Assembly: GCF_024218795.1 (NCBI RefSeq) | Contig: NZ_CP100400.1 | Coordinates: 682,001-746,000, forward strand | Length of the DNA: 64,000 nucleotides | Origin: Halorussus aquaticus | GTDB taxonomy: Archaea > Halobacteriota > Halobacteria > Halobacteriales > Haladaptataceae | Reading direction: 5' to 3' | Part shown: piece by piece, positions 1 through 8,394 of the stretch | Layout: each line of letters begins with the position of its first letter | Numbering within the stretch: the stretch's first letter is position 1 | Program-made: the position numbers and the translations under genes | The notes under the pieces: generated by a model | What the model was told of the DNA's origin: nothing | Seen by the model: only the letters and a program-made list of their open reading frames with translations | Database searches by the model: none

Positions 1-674
1 TCGCCGAGATTCCGGGCGAGGCAGTCGGCACCGACGCCGCGGCGCTCGACCGGGTCCGCGACCTCGCGGAGGGACGTGACGCCGAAAACGCCGACTCCCC
101 GTCGCTCGTCTGCTACCTGCCGACGTTCCGCGAGTGGACCGACGAATCGGTCGCCGACCGCCTCGACCTCACCGCGCTCGACGCGTTCCTCGCCGAGCGA
201 GACGCCACGCTCGTCGTCAAGACCCACCCGCGCGAGACTCTCGACCTCCCCGAGGGTCTCTCCCGGGTCGTCCAACTCCCCGAAGCGACCGACGTCTACC
301 CGCTCCTCCGGCACGCCGACGCGCTGGTCACCGACTACTCGTCGCTGTACTTCGACTACCTCCTGCTCGACCGGCCTCTCGTCTTCTACCCCTACGACCT
401 CGACGAGTACCGCGCCCGCCGCGGGTTCTACTTCGACTACGAGTCGGTGACGCCCGGCCCGGTCGCCCGGACGTTCGACGACCTGCTCGCGGGTCTCGAC
501 CTGGCGCTCGACCCGGCCGACGACCGCGACGCGCCCCGCCGCGAGGCGGTCCGGACCCGACTCCTCGGCGGCGACCCCGCCACGGAGACGCCTCGGGACT
601 CGCCCCAGTGCGCGCCCCCGGCCCCGCGGTCGGCGGCGGTCGCCGACCTCGTCCGCCGTCGCCTCTCCCGATAG
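1..674 (+). CDS. CDP-glycerol glycerophosphotransferase family protein, 5' end outside window
   Basis: The reading frame is open from base 3 to a TAG at 672-674, giving 223 C-terminal residues. In teichoic-acid synthesis this family (TagB/TagF type) moves glycerophosphate from CDP-glycerol to a polymer or glycan at the cytoplasmic membrane face. Visible family features are a KTHPRE stretch, then LLRHADALVTDYSS followed by FDYLLLDRPLVF, matching the conserved nucleotide-binding end of the fold. A glycerophosphodiesterase and a nucleotidyltransferase fusion follow on the same strand, and a second homologue lies at 13017. The N-terminus and start codon are not visible, and the acceptor cannot be inferred. 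Family assignment is firm; activity in this archaeon is inference. Confidence 0.85.
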   Translation, partial: AEIPGEAVGTDAAALDRVRDLAEGRDAENADSPSLVCYLPTFREWTDESVADRLDLTALDAFLAERDATLVVKTHPRETLDLPEGLSRVVQLPEATDVYPLLRHADALVTDYSSLYFDYLLLDRPLVFYPYDLDEYRARRGFYFDYESVTPGPVARTFDDLLAGLDLALDPADDRDAPRREAVRTRLLGGDPATETPRDSPQCAPPAPRSAAVADLVRRRLSR

Positions 675-815
675 CGACGCGAAACCCGGCGAGAGCGGCC
701 GAATACGTAGTCTCGGGTGCGCTCCATCGACTCGGTTCCGTTACGGAGCGATATTTATATTCAGAGAGAAAGCTTGAAGTCTACTACCCAGAAACCCCCG
801 ACCAAGGGTGCCAGA

Positions 816-829
816 GGCGCTTGCGTCGG
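816..829 (+). repeat. Short motif, copy 1, upstream of the GDPD gene
   Basis: The 14-base motif GGCGCTTGCGTCGG begins 38 bases before the ATG at 854. A copy with one difference begins 36 bases before the GTG at 1876. The equal spacing suggests a shared promoter or regulatory element, but two copies are weak evidence. Confidence 0.35.
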
Positions 830-853
830 TCCCCCGAAGCGCCGCGACTCACT

Positions 854-1738
854 ATGGTAGGAACGAGCGGAACGACCCGACAGGCGACGACCAGTCGAAC
901 CGACGTATCGCTCATCGCCCACCGCGGGTTCGCGGGCGTCTACCCCGAGAACACCGTGGCGGCGATAGAGCGGGCCACGACCGCAGGTTCCCCCGGCGGT
1001 CTGCCCGAGATGGTGGAAGTGGACGTGATGCCGACCGCCGACGGCGAAATCGTCACCTTTCACGACTACGACCTCGGTCGATTGACGGACGCGCCCTCCG
1101 AACTCGCCGACCGGAAGGTGTGGGAGACGACCGCCGAGACGCTCGCGGACCTCGACGTCCTCGGCACGGGCGAGCGAATCCCCACGCTCTCGGCGGTCCT
1201 CGACGCGCTCCCGTCGTCGGTCGGCGTCAACGTGGAGTTCAAGAACCCCGGGTCGGCCGAGATTCGCCCCGGCGAGAACCTCCCGCGGGAGACCCGCGCC
1301 GAGCAGACGGCCCTCTGGAAGCCGTTCGCGGAGGACGTCCTCTCGACGCTCTCGGCGACCGACCACGACGTGTTGGTCTCGTCGTTCTCGGAGGGCGCGC
1401 TGGCGGCGGTCCGCGAGGTGGACCCCTCGGTCTCGGTCGCGGTCGTGTTCGCCGACTCCATCGCGGACGGGATGGAGGTCGCGCGCCGGTACGACTGCGA
1501 GGCGGTCCATCCGCCGTGGAACGCGATTGCGGGCACGCAGCTGTTCAACGCCGAGTACGGGTCGCTCGGTCCCTTCGAGGACATCGACCTCCTCGAAGTC
1601 GCGCACGAGGAGGACCGGGCGGTCAACGTCTGGACCGTCGAGCGCTGGTACGAGGCCGACCAACTCCGGCAGGCGGGCGTGGACGGCGTCATCGCCGACT
1701 ATCCGGGCGTTCTCCAGTTCGGCGACGCCGGGACGTGA
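854..1738 (+). CDS. Glycerophosphodiester phosphodiesterase family protein
   Basis: This 294-residue protein would hydrolyse glycerophosphodiesters to glycerol phosphate and an alcohol. The GDPD signature is complete: AHRG with His23 and Arg24, PENT at 31-34, Glu55 and Asp57 (metal ligands) and the HD pair at His70. No signal peptide is seen, so it probably acts in the cytoplasm. The ATG at 854 was chosen because the family fold starts about 20 residues later. A TATA-like ATATTTATAT lies at 751-760, which would leave a leader of about 70-80 bases. It follows a glycerophosphotransferase and precedes a cytidylyltransferase-like fusion, so it may recycle or trim a glycerophosphate polymer. A shorter paralogue lies at 14780. 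Confidence 0.88.
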   Translation: MVGTSGTTRQATTSRTDVSLIAHRGFAGVYPENTVAAIERATTAGSPGGLPEMVEVDVMPTADGEIVTFHDYDLGRLTDAPSELADRKVWETTAETLADLDVLGTGERIPTLSAVLDALPSSVGVNVEFKNPGSAEIRPGENLPRETRAEQTALWKPFAEDVLSTLSATDHDVLVSSFSEGALAAVREVDPSVSVAVVFADSIADGMEVARRYDCEAVHPPWNAIAGTQLFNAEYGSLGPFEDIDLLEVAHEEDRAVNVWTVERWYEADQLRQAGVDGVIADYPGVLQFGDAGT

Positions 1739-1839
1739 CGCCCTCGCTCGCGACTGTTCTCGGAAGCCGGAAACTATCCTCGTCGTTACGTGTCGGATTC
1801 CAGTTGAAGCGCGAGTGAAAAGAGGCCGACAGGACTAAG

Positions 1840-1853
1840 GGCGCTTGCGTTGG
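1840..1853 (+). repeat. Short motif, copy 2, upstream of the NTase-HAD fusion
   Basis: GGCGCTTGCGTTGG differs by one base from the copy at 816 and sits at nearly the same distance (36 bases) from the next start codon, GTG 1876. Confidence 0.35.
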
Positions 1854-1875
1854 GTTCTGGTGCGGTGACTTATTC

Positions 1876-3483
1876 GTGAAGGGAGTAATCTTAGCGGCTG
1901 GTATCGGGTCTCGACTCCGGCCGCTCACGCTGGAGAAACCGAAATCGTGTATCACAGTCGATGGAACACCCGTTCTGGCGCGTCAACTCCGGGCCTACGC
2001 AGACGCGGGCGTGACCGACGTGGTGGTGGTCGCGGGGTATCTGGCCGACGACGTGCGGGCGCTCTGCGAGGAAGTCGCGGACTCGCGGCCGGACCTCGAC
2101 GTGATCGTCCGCGAGAGCGAGGTGTTCGCCAACACCGACAACATGTACTCGCTCTATCTGGCCCGCGAGGAGGTGGCGGGCGAACCCTTCGTCCTGACCA
2201 ACGGCGACGTGGTGTTCGACTCGGAACTGCTCGCCGACCTGCTCGCCGCCGCCGCCGACAGCGCCATCGCGACCGACACCGAGACCTTCTCGGAGGAGGC
2301 GATGAAAGTGACCGTCGGCGACGGAGGAAGCGCGACCCACATCGCCAAGAGCGTCCCGGCGGACGTGGCCCACGGCGTCTCGACCGACGCGTATCGCTTC
2401 TCGGCGGCGTTCTCCGAGGCGCTGTTCGACGAGATAACCCGCACCATCGAGCGCGAGGGCGACTACGGCGACTGGACCGAGGCCGCCATCGACCGACTCC
2501 TCAGAGGCGGGACCCACGACGTGGAACCCGTGGACGTCTCCGAACACCGGTGGGTGGAAATCGACGACTTCGAAGACCTCCGGACCGCAGACCGTCGGTT
2601 CTCGTCGCTGTCGGACCTCGGCCAGAAGGAGGCCGTGTTCTTCGACCTCGACGGCACGGTGTATCTGGACGACGATCTCGTGACCGGGGCGGACGGTGTC
2701 GTCGAAACCCTCCGAAGTCGCGGCGTGGACGTCTACTTCCTGACGAACAACTCCTCGAAGTGGAAGGACGACTACGCCGAGCGACTGACGGACCTCGGGG
2801 TTCCGGCGGCCGAGGAAGACGTCTTGCTCTCGACCGACGGGGTCCTCCAGCACCTCCGGCGCACCGACCCGGACGGGACGTTCGTCCTCGGAACCGCCGC
2901 GATGCGCGAGGCCCTAACCGACCGCGGCGTCGAAGTCGTGGACCGAGTGGAGTCCGGAGAGGACGCGCCCGAGGCGGTGGTCGTCGGGTTCGACACCGAA
3001 CTCACCTACGAGAAGGCCCGGAAGGCGACCCTCGCCATTCGAGACGGGGCGACGTTCCTGCTGGCCCACCCCGACGCGGTCTGCCCGACGGCGGAGGGGT
3101 TCGTCCCCGACTGCGGAGCCATCGGTGCGATGATAGAGACGGCGACCGACCGGTCGCCCGACCGCGTCTTCGGCAAGCCGAACGTCGAGATGGTCGCGCC
3201 GGTCCTCGACGCCGAGGGGTACGCGCCCGAGGACGTGGCGGTGGTCGGCGACCGATTGGAGACCGACGTGCGACTCGCCGAGAACGTCGGGTGCGAGTCG
3301 GTCTGCGTGCTGTCGGGCGACGCGACCCGCGCCGAGGTGGAGTCGAGCGACCGCTCGCCGACGCTGGTCGCGCCGACCGTGGCCGCCCTGACCGAGTTCG
3401 TTCGGGGCGACGCGACGGCCGACGACGCGACGGCCGACGCGAAGCAATCGGCGGCGTCCCCCGATGGGGGGTCCGAGCGGTGA
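1876..3483 (+). CDS. Nucleotidyltransferase (LicC-like) fused to NagD-type HAD phosphatase
   Basis: The 535-residue protein has two enzyme domains. Residues 1 to about 235 form an NTP-transferase domain with the GxGSR loop (9-13), KPK at 21-23, an NMYSLYLA stretch typical of LicC/phospho-alcohol cytidylyltransferases, and NGDVV around the metal site. Residues from about 250 to 510 form a HAD hydrolase of the NagD/glycerol-phosphate phosphatase type: FFDLDGT (nucleophile Asp257, Asp259), TNNSS, then GKPN and GDRLETD. The start is GTG; no earlier in-frame start fits the fold, which begins immediately. The stop overlaps the GTG of the next gene. A plausible job is making a CDP-polyol and controlling its phosphate precursor, but the substrate is not shown by sequence. 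Confidence 0.85.
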   Translation: MKGVILAAGIGSRLRPLTLEKPKSCITVDGTPVLARQLRAYADAGVTDVVVVAGYLADDVRALCEEVADSRPDLDVIVRESEVFANTDNMYSLYLAREEVAGEPFVLTNGDVVFDSELLADLLAAAADSAIATDTETFSEEAMKVTVGDGGSATHIAKSVPADVAHGVSTDAYRFSAAFSEALFDEITRTIEREGDYGDWTEAAIDRLLRGGTHDVEPVDVSEHRWVEIDDFEDLRTADRRFSSLSDLGQKEAVFFDLDGTVYLDDDLVTGADGVVETLRSRGVDVYFLTNNSSKWKDDYAERLTDLGVPAAEEDVLLSTDGVLQHLRRTDPDGTFVLGTAAMREALTDRGVEVVDRVESGEDAPEAVVVGFDTELTYEKARKATLAIRDGATFLLAHPDAVCPTAEGFVPDCGAIGAMIETATDRSPDRVFGKPNVEMVAPVLDAEGYAPEDVAVVGDRLETDVRLAENVGCESVCVLSGDATRAEVESSDRSPTLVAPTVAALTEFVRGDATADDATADAKQSAASPDGGSER

Positions 3484-4271
3484 CCGACGACGGCGTCCGC
3501 CGGGGGTACGTCACGCAGACCCACACCGGCGCGGTGTCGTGGGAGACCGCACTCCGGCAGGCGGCCGAGATAGGGTTCGACTTCGCGGAACTCTACATGG
3601 ACGGCGCGACCGAGCGCACCCGACTCGACCCGAACGCGGTCGGGTCGCTGGCCGCCGAGGAGGGTCTCGACCTGCTCGTCCACCTGCCGTTCGTAGACGT
3701 CGAAATCGGGTCGCCCCGCGACCCGGTCCGGGAGGGGTCGCTGTCCGAACAGCGCGCCGCCGTCGAGGCGGCCGCCGAGATGGGCGCGGAGAAGGCGGTC
3801 CTCCACGCCGGGACCAGCGCCCGGCCGCCCGAGTGGGAACTGGACGAAGTCGCGCCCCACCTGCTCGACTCGATTCGGACACTCGACCGGTTCGCTGCCG
3901 ACCGTGACGTCGAAATCTGCGTCGAGAACCTGCCGGGCATCCCGTTCACGGTCCACCACTTCGACCGGGTGTTCAACGAGACCGAGGCGTCGATGACCTT
4001 CGACACCGGACACGCGCGAGTGGACGGGATGGACGCCGCGGACACCGCGGACTTTCTGGCCGACCGCGGCGACCGGGTCTCGCACGTCCACGTCAACGAC
4101 GCCCGCGAGGCCGCCGACGAACACGTCCCCACGGGGTCGGGGACGACGGACTTCGAGACCGCGCTGGCACCGCTCCGGGAGGACTGGACGGGGACGGTCT
4201 CCGTGGAGGTGTACACCTTCGACTTCGACTATCTGGAACTCAGCGCCGAGAAGTTGGACGGCTACCTCTGA
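3480..4271 (+). CDS. Sugar phosphate isomerase/epimerase-like TIM barrel protein
   Basis: A 263-residue xylose-isomerase-like (AP endonuclease family 2) TIM barrel. Candidate metal ligands appear in family order: Glu in AELYMDG, His in VLHAGT, Glu in CVENLPG, Asp/His in FDTGHAR, His in HVHVND and Glu in SVEVYTFD. It starts with GTG overlapping the TGA of the NTase-HAD gene, so the two are surely co-transcribed and probably translationally coupled. The family includes sugar and polyol isomerases, epimerases and endonuclease IV; the operon context favours a sugar or polyol-phosphate substrate. The exact reaction is unknown. Confidence 0.82.
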   Translation: MTDDGVRRGYVTQTHTGAVSWETALRQAAEIGFDFAELYMDGATERTRLDPNAVGSLAAEEGLDLLVHLPFVDVEIGSPRDPVREGSLSEQRAAVEAAAEMGAEKAVLHAGTSARPPEWELDEVAPHLLDSIRTLDRFAADRDVEICVENLPGIPFTVHHFDRVFNETEASMTFDTGHARVDGMDAADTADFLADRGDRVSHVHVNDAREAADEHVPTGSGTTDFETALAPLREDWTGTVSVEVYTFDFDYLELSAEKLDGYL

Positions 4272-4326
4272 GCGGTTCGCCGAGTAGTCCTCCGCGTCCG
4301 GCCGGGGACGTTGCCGGAGCGGCCGC

Positions 4327-4333
4327 GTTTATC
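4327..4333 (+). promoter_or_regulatory. TATA element for quinone oxidoreductase gene
   Basis: GTTTATC lies 31 bases before the ATG at 4358 in otherwise GC-rich DNA, the position expected for a leaderless haloarchaeal transcript. Confidence 0.5.
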
Positions 4334-4357
4334 AGGGTCGGCCCTGTACCCGGCACC

Positions 4358-5317
4358 ATGCGCGCAGTTCGCTATCACGAACACGGCGGCCCGGGCGTAC
4401 TGACAGTCGAGGACGCTGAGCGACCCGACCCCGGTCGCGGGGAGGTACGCGTCGAGGTTCGCGCCGCGGGCGTCAACCCGGTGGACACCTACTTCCGGGA
4501 GGGGAGCTACGAACCGCCGGAACTCCCGATGGTTCCGGGGTCGGACCTCGCGGGCGTCGTGGACGCCGTGGGCGAGGACGTGGACGAGTTCGCCGAGGGC
4601 GACCGGGTGTTCGGCACGGGACTGGGGAACGACCGACAGGGGACCTACGCCGAGTACGCGGTCGCGCCGACCGACCGTCTCGCGCGCCTGCCCGAGAACG
4701 TGGACTTCGAGGAGGGCGCGGCCGCCGCGCTCGTTGGCGTGACCGCGTGGCGCGCGCTGGTGGACCACGCGGGTCTCGAACCCGCCGAGACCTGCCTCGT
4801 CCACGGCGGGTCGGGCGGCGTCGGTCACGTCGCGGTCCAACTCGCCGACGCCGCGGGAGCGCGCGTCGTCACGACCGCCGCCGCGGAGTATCACGACCGA
4901 CTCGAAGAACTGGGCGCGGACTCGCCCGTGGACTACGGCCGCGAGGACCTCGCCGACGCCGTGGTCGAAGCGGCGGGCCGTCCGGACGTGATTCTGGACC
5001 ACCGACTCGACGACTACCTCGACTTCGACGCCGAAGTCGGGACGCAGGGGGTCCGGGTCGTCGGCATCGGAAACACCCAACCCGAGGCCGGATTCGACAA
5101 CGTCGCGGCCGCTCGCGCACAGGAGATGACCCTCCAGTTGATGAGTATGTACAACACGCCGGACATGTCGGCGGTCCTCGGGAAACTGGCGCGACTGCTG
5201 GAGTCGGGTGACCTCCGCCCGCACGTCTCGAAGCGCTACGACCTCGACGAGGCCGCCGAAGCGCAGAAGTCGGTCCTGCAGAACAGCTTCTTCGGGAAGT
5301 TGGTAGTCACGCCGTGA
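4358..5317 (+). CDS. Zinc-independent NADPH:quinone oxidoreductase-type MDR protein
   Basis: A 319-residue medium-chain dehydrogenase/reductase of the zeta-crystallin (quinone oxidoreductase) group. It shows GVNPVDTYFREG near residue 45, GSDLAGVV in place of the zinc-binding GHE motif, and the NADPH-binding GGSGGVGHVAVQLA. It lacks the catalytic Cys-His-Glu zinc set and the four-Cys structural loop. Likely reaction: NADPH-dependent reduction of a quinone or an activated double bond in the cytoplasm. It is transcribed alone from its own TATA element and is convergent with the zinc alcohol dehydrogenase next door. Substrate unknown. Confidence 0.87.
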   Translation: MRAVRYHEHGGPGVLTVEDAERPDPGRGEVRVEVRAAGVNPVDTYFREGSYEPPELPMVPGSDLAGVVDAVGEDVDEFAEGDRVFGTGLGNDRQGTYAEYAVAPTDRLARLPENVDFEEGAAAALVGVTAWRALVDHAGLEPAETCLVHGGSGGVGHVAVQLADAAGARVVTTAAAEYHDRLEELGADSPVDYGREDLADAVVEAAGRPDVILDHRLDDYLDFDAEVGTQGVRVVGIGNTQPEAGFDNVAAARAQEMTLQLMSMYNTPDMSAVLGKLARLLESGDLRPHVSKRYDLDEAAEAQKSVLQNSFFGKLVVTP

Positions 5318-5428
5318 GGAGACCGGTCGCGGAGGTATCGGCAGAGAACGCCCGGTTTCGTCTGTCGAGCGGTCGCGCTCGACCGACGCGCCGACGGTGT
5401 CGCCGAGGTCGGCGATGCTGGCCGCGAC

Positions 5429-6466
5429 TCAGACCTTCACCATGACCTTGACGGCGTCGCGCTGGTCCATCGCGCGGTACCCCTCGGGAACGCCGTCGAG
5501 TCCGACGGTCTTCGTGAAGACGGGCGAGGGGTCGAGGGTGCCCTGAAGCACGTCCGCCATCAAGTCGTCCACGTACGCGCGAACGGGTGCGACCCCGCCT
5601 TCGAGTCCGACGTTCTTCCCGAACGCGGTGTCGAGGAAGGCGGCCTCGTCCACGCCCGCGGGGACGCCGACGTAGCCGACGGTGCCGCCGGGTCGCGCGA
5701 CTCGGAAGGCGGTGTCCATCGAAGACTCCGCGCCGACGCATTCGAGGACGTGGTTCGCGCCGCCGTACGTGAGTTCGGTGACCTCCTCGACGGCCTCCTC
5801 GCCTCGCGCGCTCACGACCTCTGTCGCGCCGAACTCCTCGGCTATCTCCAACCGGTCCTCGTGGTGACCCATGGCGACGATGCGCTCGGCGCCGAGTCGC
5901 TTGGCGGCGAGTACGCCGCAGAGACCGACCGCTCCGTCACCGACCACGACAACTGTGTCACCCGCTTCGACGCCCGCGCTCACCGCCGCGTGGTGGCCCG
6001 TACACATCACGTCCGTGAGCGGGAGGAGGGATTCGAGGACGGATTCGTCGTCCGCGTAGCGCTCGGGGACGCGGACGAGCGTGCCGTCGGCGTGGGGCGC
6101 GCGAATCTTCTCGCCCTGCGCGCCGGTGTTCTCGCCGCCCCAGCCAGCGCCGTTCTCGCAGGAGGTGTGGAGTCCCTTCCGACAGAACTCGCACTCGCCG
6201 CAGCTAATCGAGAACGGCGAGAACACGCGGTCGCCCGGCCGGACGTGGGTGACGTCCTCGCCGACTTCCTCGACGATGCCCATCGGTTCGTGACCGACCC
6301 GGCCCGGCGTCGGGTAGTCGCGCTGCCCGCGGTAGAACCAGAGGTCGGAACCGCAGATGGCGGTGTGAGTGACGCGGACGACGGCGTCGGTCGGGTCCCG
6401 AATCTCCGGGTCGGGGACTTCCTCTACCTCGATATCGCCTTCGCCGTGGAACACTGCGGCATCCAT
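5429..6466 (-). CDS. Zinc-dependent alcohol dehydrogenase family protein
   Basis: A 345-residue MDR alcohol dehydrogenase. The start at 6466 (MDAAVFHGEGDIEVEEVPDP) matches the usual N-terminus; in-frame sequence upstream does not look family-like. It has catalytic-zinc motifs ICGSDLW and GHEPMG, the structural-zinc loop CGECEFC...C, and a Rossmann region VVGDGAVGLCGVLAAK. The His-Glu-rich shape resembles glutathione-independent formaldehyde or threonine-type dehydrogenases, but the substrate cannot be assigned. No operon partner is evident: it converges on the quinone oxidoreductase and diverges from the transporter pair. Confidence 0.88.
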   Translation of the reverse strand: MDAAVFHGEGDIEVEEVPDPEIRDPTDAVVRVTHTAICGSDLWFYRGQRDYPTPGRVGHEPMGIVEEVGEDVTHVRPGDRVFSPFSISCGECEFCRKGLHTSCENGAGWGGENTGAQGEKIRAPHADGTLVRVPERYADDESVLESLLPLTDVMCTGHHAAVSAGVEAGDTVVVVGDGAVGLCGVLAAKRLGAERIVAMGHHEDRLEIAEEFGATEVVSARGEEAVEEVTELTYGGANHVLECVGAESSMDTAFRVARPGGTVGYVGVPAGVDEAAFLDTAFGKNVGLEGGVAPVRAYVDDLMADVLQGTLDPSPVFTKTVGLDGVPEGYRAMDQRDAVKVMVKV

Positions 6467-6768
6467 ACCTGCGCTTCCCGTGGGACGATGAAAAAGCCGA
6501 GGTTCACGGTGGCCGTTGCTGGAGAACGACACCGCCTCGGTCCCGAGAGACGACTGCGGGTCGCGGGGAGTCCCAGACGACGGTGGTTCTCCGCCGGAGT
6601 CTCCTCCGGGACTGCCGATTGGGCGTTGCCCAGCTACACGAAGCCCTGAACGTTTGTCAAATTCCGGACTCTATCACGGTCGTTAGGTACAAAAGACCCG
6701 GCAAAAATCGCATCACAGTTTACGAATCGTTTCACTTTTAGCCGTGGGTTCGATAGCGAGACTCACAC

Positions 6769-8103
6769 ATGTCGGAACGAGAAACTTGGACGAGTAGAAT
6801 CGGATTTATCTTCGCCGCCGTCGGGAGCGCGGTGGGACTCGGGAACATCTGGTCGTTCCCGTTCCAGACCGCGGCGAACGGCGGTGCTGCGTTCCTCGTC
6901 GTCTACCTGTTGGCCGTGTTCCTCATCGGCTTCCCCACGATGATGGCTGAGTTCGTCATCGGTCGGCGCGGCGAGCAGAACCCCGTCGCGTCGTTCAAGA
7001 ACATCGGTTACGGGAACTGGTCGTTCGCCGGGGGTCTCGGCGTGTTCTCCTCGCTGGTGACCCTGTCGTTCTACAGCGTCGTGGGCGGGTGGGTCCTCAG
7101 CTACATCGTCGGTAGCGCCACCGGCGCGTACTTCGGCGACGCCGGAGCCTACTTCGGGTCCATCGCCTCCGGTCCCACTGCAATCGCCGCGCACGCGGTC
7201 TTCATGCTGGTTACCATCGGCATCGTCGCGTCGGGCGTCACCGACGGTATCGAGCGCGCCACGACGTTCATGATTCCCGCGATTCTGGTCCTCCTCGTCG
7301 GACTCGCCGCGTGGGCGACGACGCTCGAAGGAGCCACGGCGGGGTACGCGTTCTACCTCTCGCCGGACTTCGGCGTCATCGCGGACAACTTCTGGTCTAT
7401 CGTCCCGCCAGCGATGGGGCAGGCGTTCTTCACGCTCTCGCTCGGGTTCAGTGTGATGATAGCTTACTCCTCGTACCTCGGCCGCGACGATAGCCTCCCG
7501 GCCGACGGCGGTGCCATCGTCGTCGTCAACACGCTGGTCGCGCTCCTCGCCGGGTTCGTCGTCTTCCCAATCCTGTTCGCCACGGGCGGCGCGGGCGGCG
7601 CGGGCGGCGGTGCCGGGACGGCGTTCGTCGCCCTCGCGGGTGCGTTCGGTAACCTCCCCGCGGGCGGAATCATCGGCTTCGTCTTCTTCGCCGTGCTGCT
7701 GTTCGCGGCGCTCTCCAGTTCCATCAGCCTGCTGGAGGTGCCGGTGTCGTACATCTCCGAGAACTACGGGTACAGTCGGGCCACCACCGCGGTGGCGATG
7801 GGCGCGACCATCGCTCTCGTCGGCGTCCCCGCGACGTTCGGCACGTCGTGGCTCGGATTCTACAACGACGTGGTGTTCAAGCTCCTCCTCCCCGTGGCCG
7901 TCCTCCTCATCGCCGTCTTCGTCGGCTGGGTCGCCGACACCGAAGCGGTGGACGAACTCGGTCGAGGCTCCACGTTCGGCGAGTCGTTCACCACGGCGTG
8001 GCTGTGGTGGGTCCGCGTCGTCGTCCCGTTCGCCGTCATCGTGACCCTCTACCTCGGCGTCACGGCCCTCTACGAGGGTCTCAACACGGGGGCCTACTTC
8101 TAG
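6769..8103 (+). CDS. Sodium-dependent transporter, neurotransmitter:sodium symporter (SNF) family, copy 1
   Basis: A 444-residue, very hydrophobic membrane protein of the NSS/LeuT family, predicted to have 11-12 transmembrane helices. TM1 carries the hallmark GSAVGLGNIWSFPF unwound sodium and substrate site; the FVIGRRGEQNP loop and the ALSSSISLLEVPVSY segment of TM8 are also present. It should import an amino acid or related amine with sodium. The length fits prokaryotic NSS members. It is followed 291 bases later by a paralogue on the same strand. TTTTAG about 30 bases before the ATG is a possible TATA element. Confidence 0.9.
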   Translation: MSERETWTSRIGFIFAAVGSAVGLGNIWSFPFQTAANGGAAFLVVYLLAVFLIGFPTMMAEFVIGRRGEQNPVASFKNIGYGNWSFAGGLGVFSSLVTLSFYSVVGGWVLSYIVGSATGAYFGDAGAYFGSIASGPTAIAAHAVFMLVTIGIVASGVTDGIERATTFMIPAILVLLVGLAAWATTLEGATAGYAFYLSPDFGVIADNFWSIVPPAMGQAFFTLSLGFSVMIAYSSYLGRDDSLPADGGAIVVVNTLVALLAGFVVFPILFATGGAGGAGGGAGTAFVALAGAFGNLPAGGIIGFVFFAVLLFAALSSSISLLEVPVSYISENYGYSRATTAVAMGATIALVGVPATFGTSWLGFYNDVVFKLLLPVAVLLIAVFVGWVADTEAVDELGRGSTFGESFTTAWLWWVRVVVPFAVIVTLYLGVTALYEGLNTGAYF

Positions 8104-8394
8104 GGCCGACGCGACTCGGTTCTCGAACGCGGCGTCGTTTCCCGAAATCGACTATTTTCGCTGCGCTCGCCGATTCGTCTCGACTACCGATGGCTCTCCG
8201 CGAGTTCTGGTTACGAATCGTAGATTGGTGGCGGTGTATCGGCGTCGAGATCTACACATCTTCAGATGGACTCCGGTTTACCGCCGGGACGATTACAGAG
8301 AACTACAGAATTACGCCGGAAAGAGCATCATATTTCCCAATTAACGGTTCGTAACTCGAAACCCTCTTATGGCAGTGTGGGCGAGTGTGTCGCA

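Noticed and set aside
1947-3479. A long plus-strand frame through the NTase-HAD gene leading into the isomerase gene
   Set aside because: Its first 510 residues are Arg/Gly/Pro-rich nonsense; only the part from GTG 3480 has a recognisable fold.
8190-8354. Short frame MALREFWLRIVDWW... between the two symporter genes
   Set aside because: It is 54 codons long with no promoter or ribosome site and runs into the upstream region of the second transporter.
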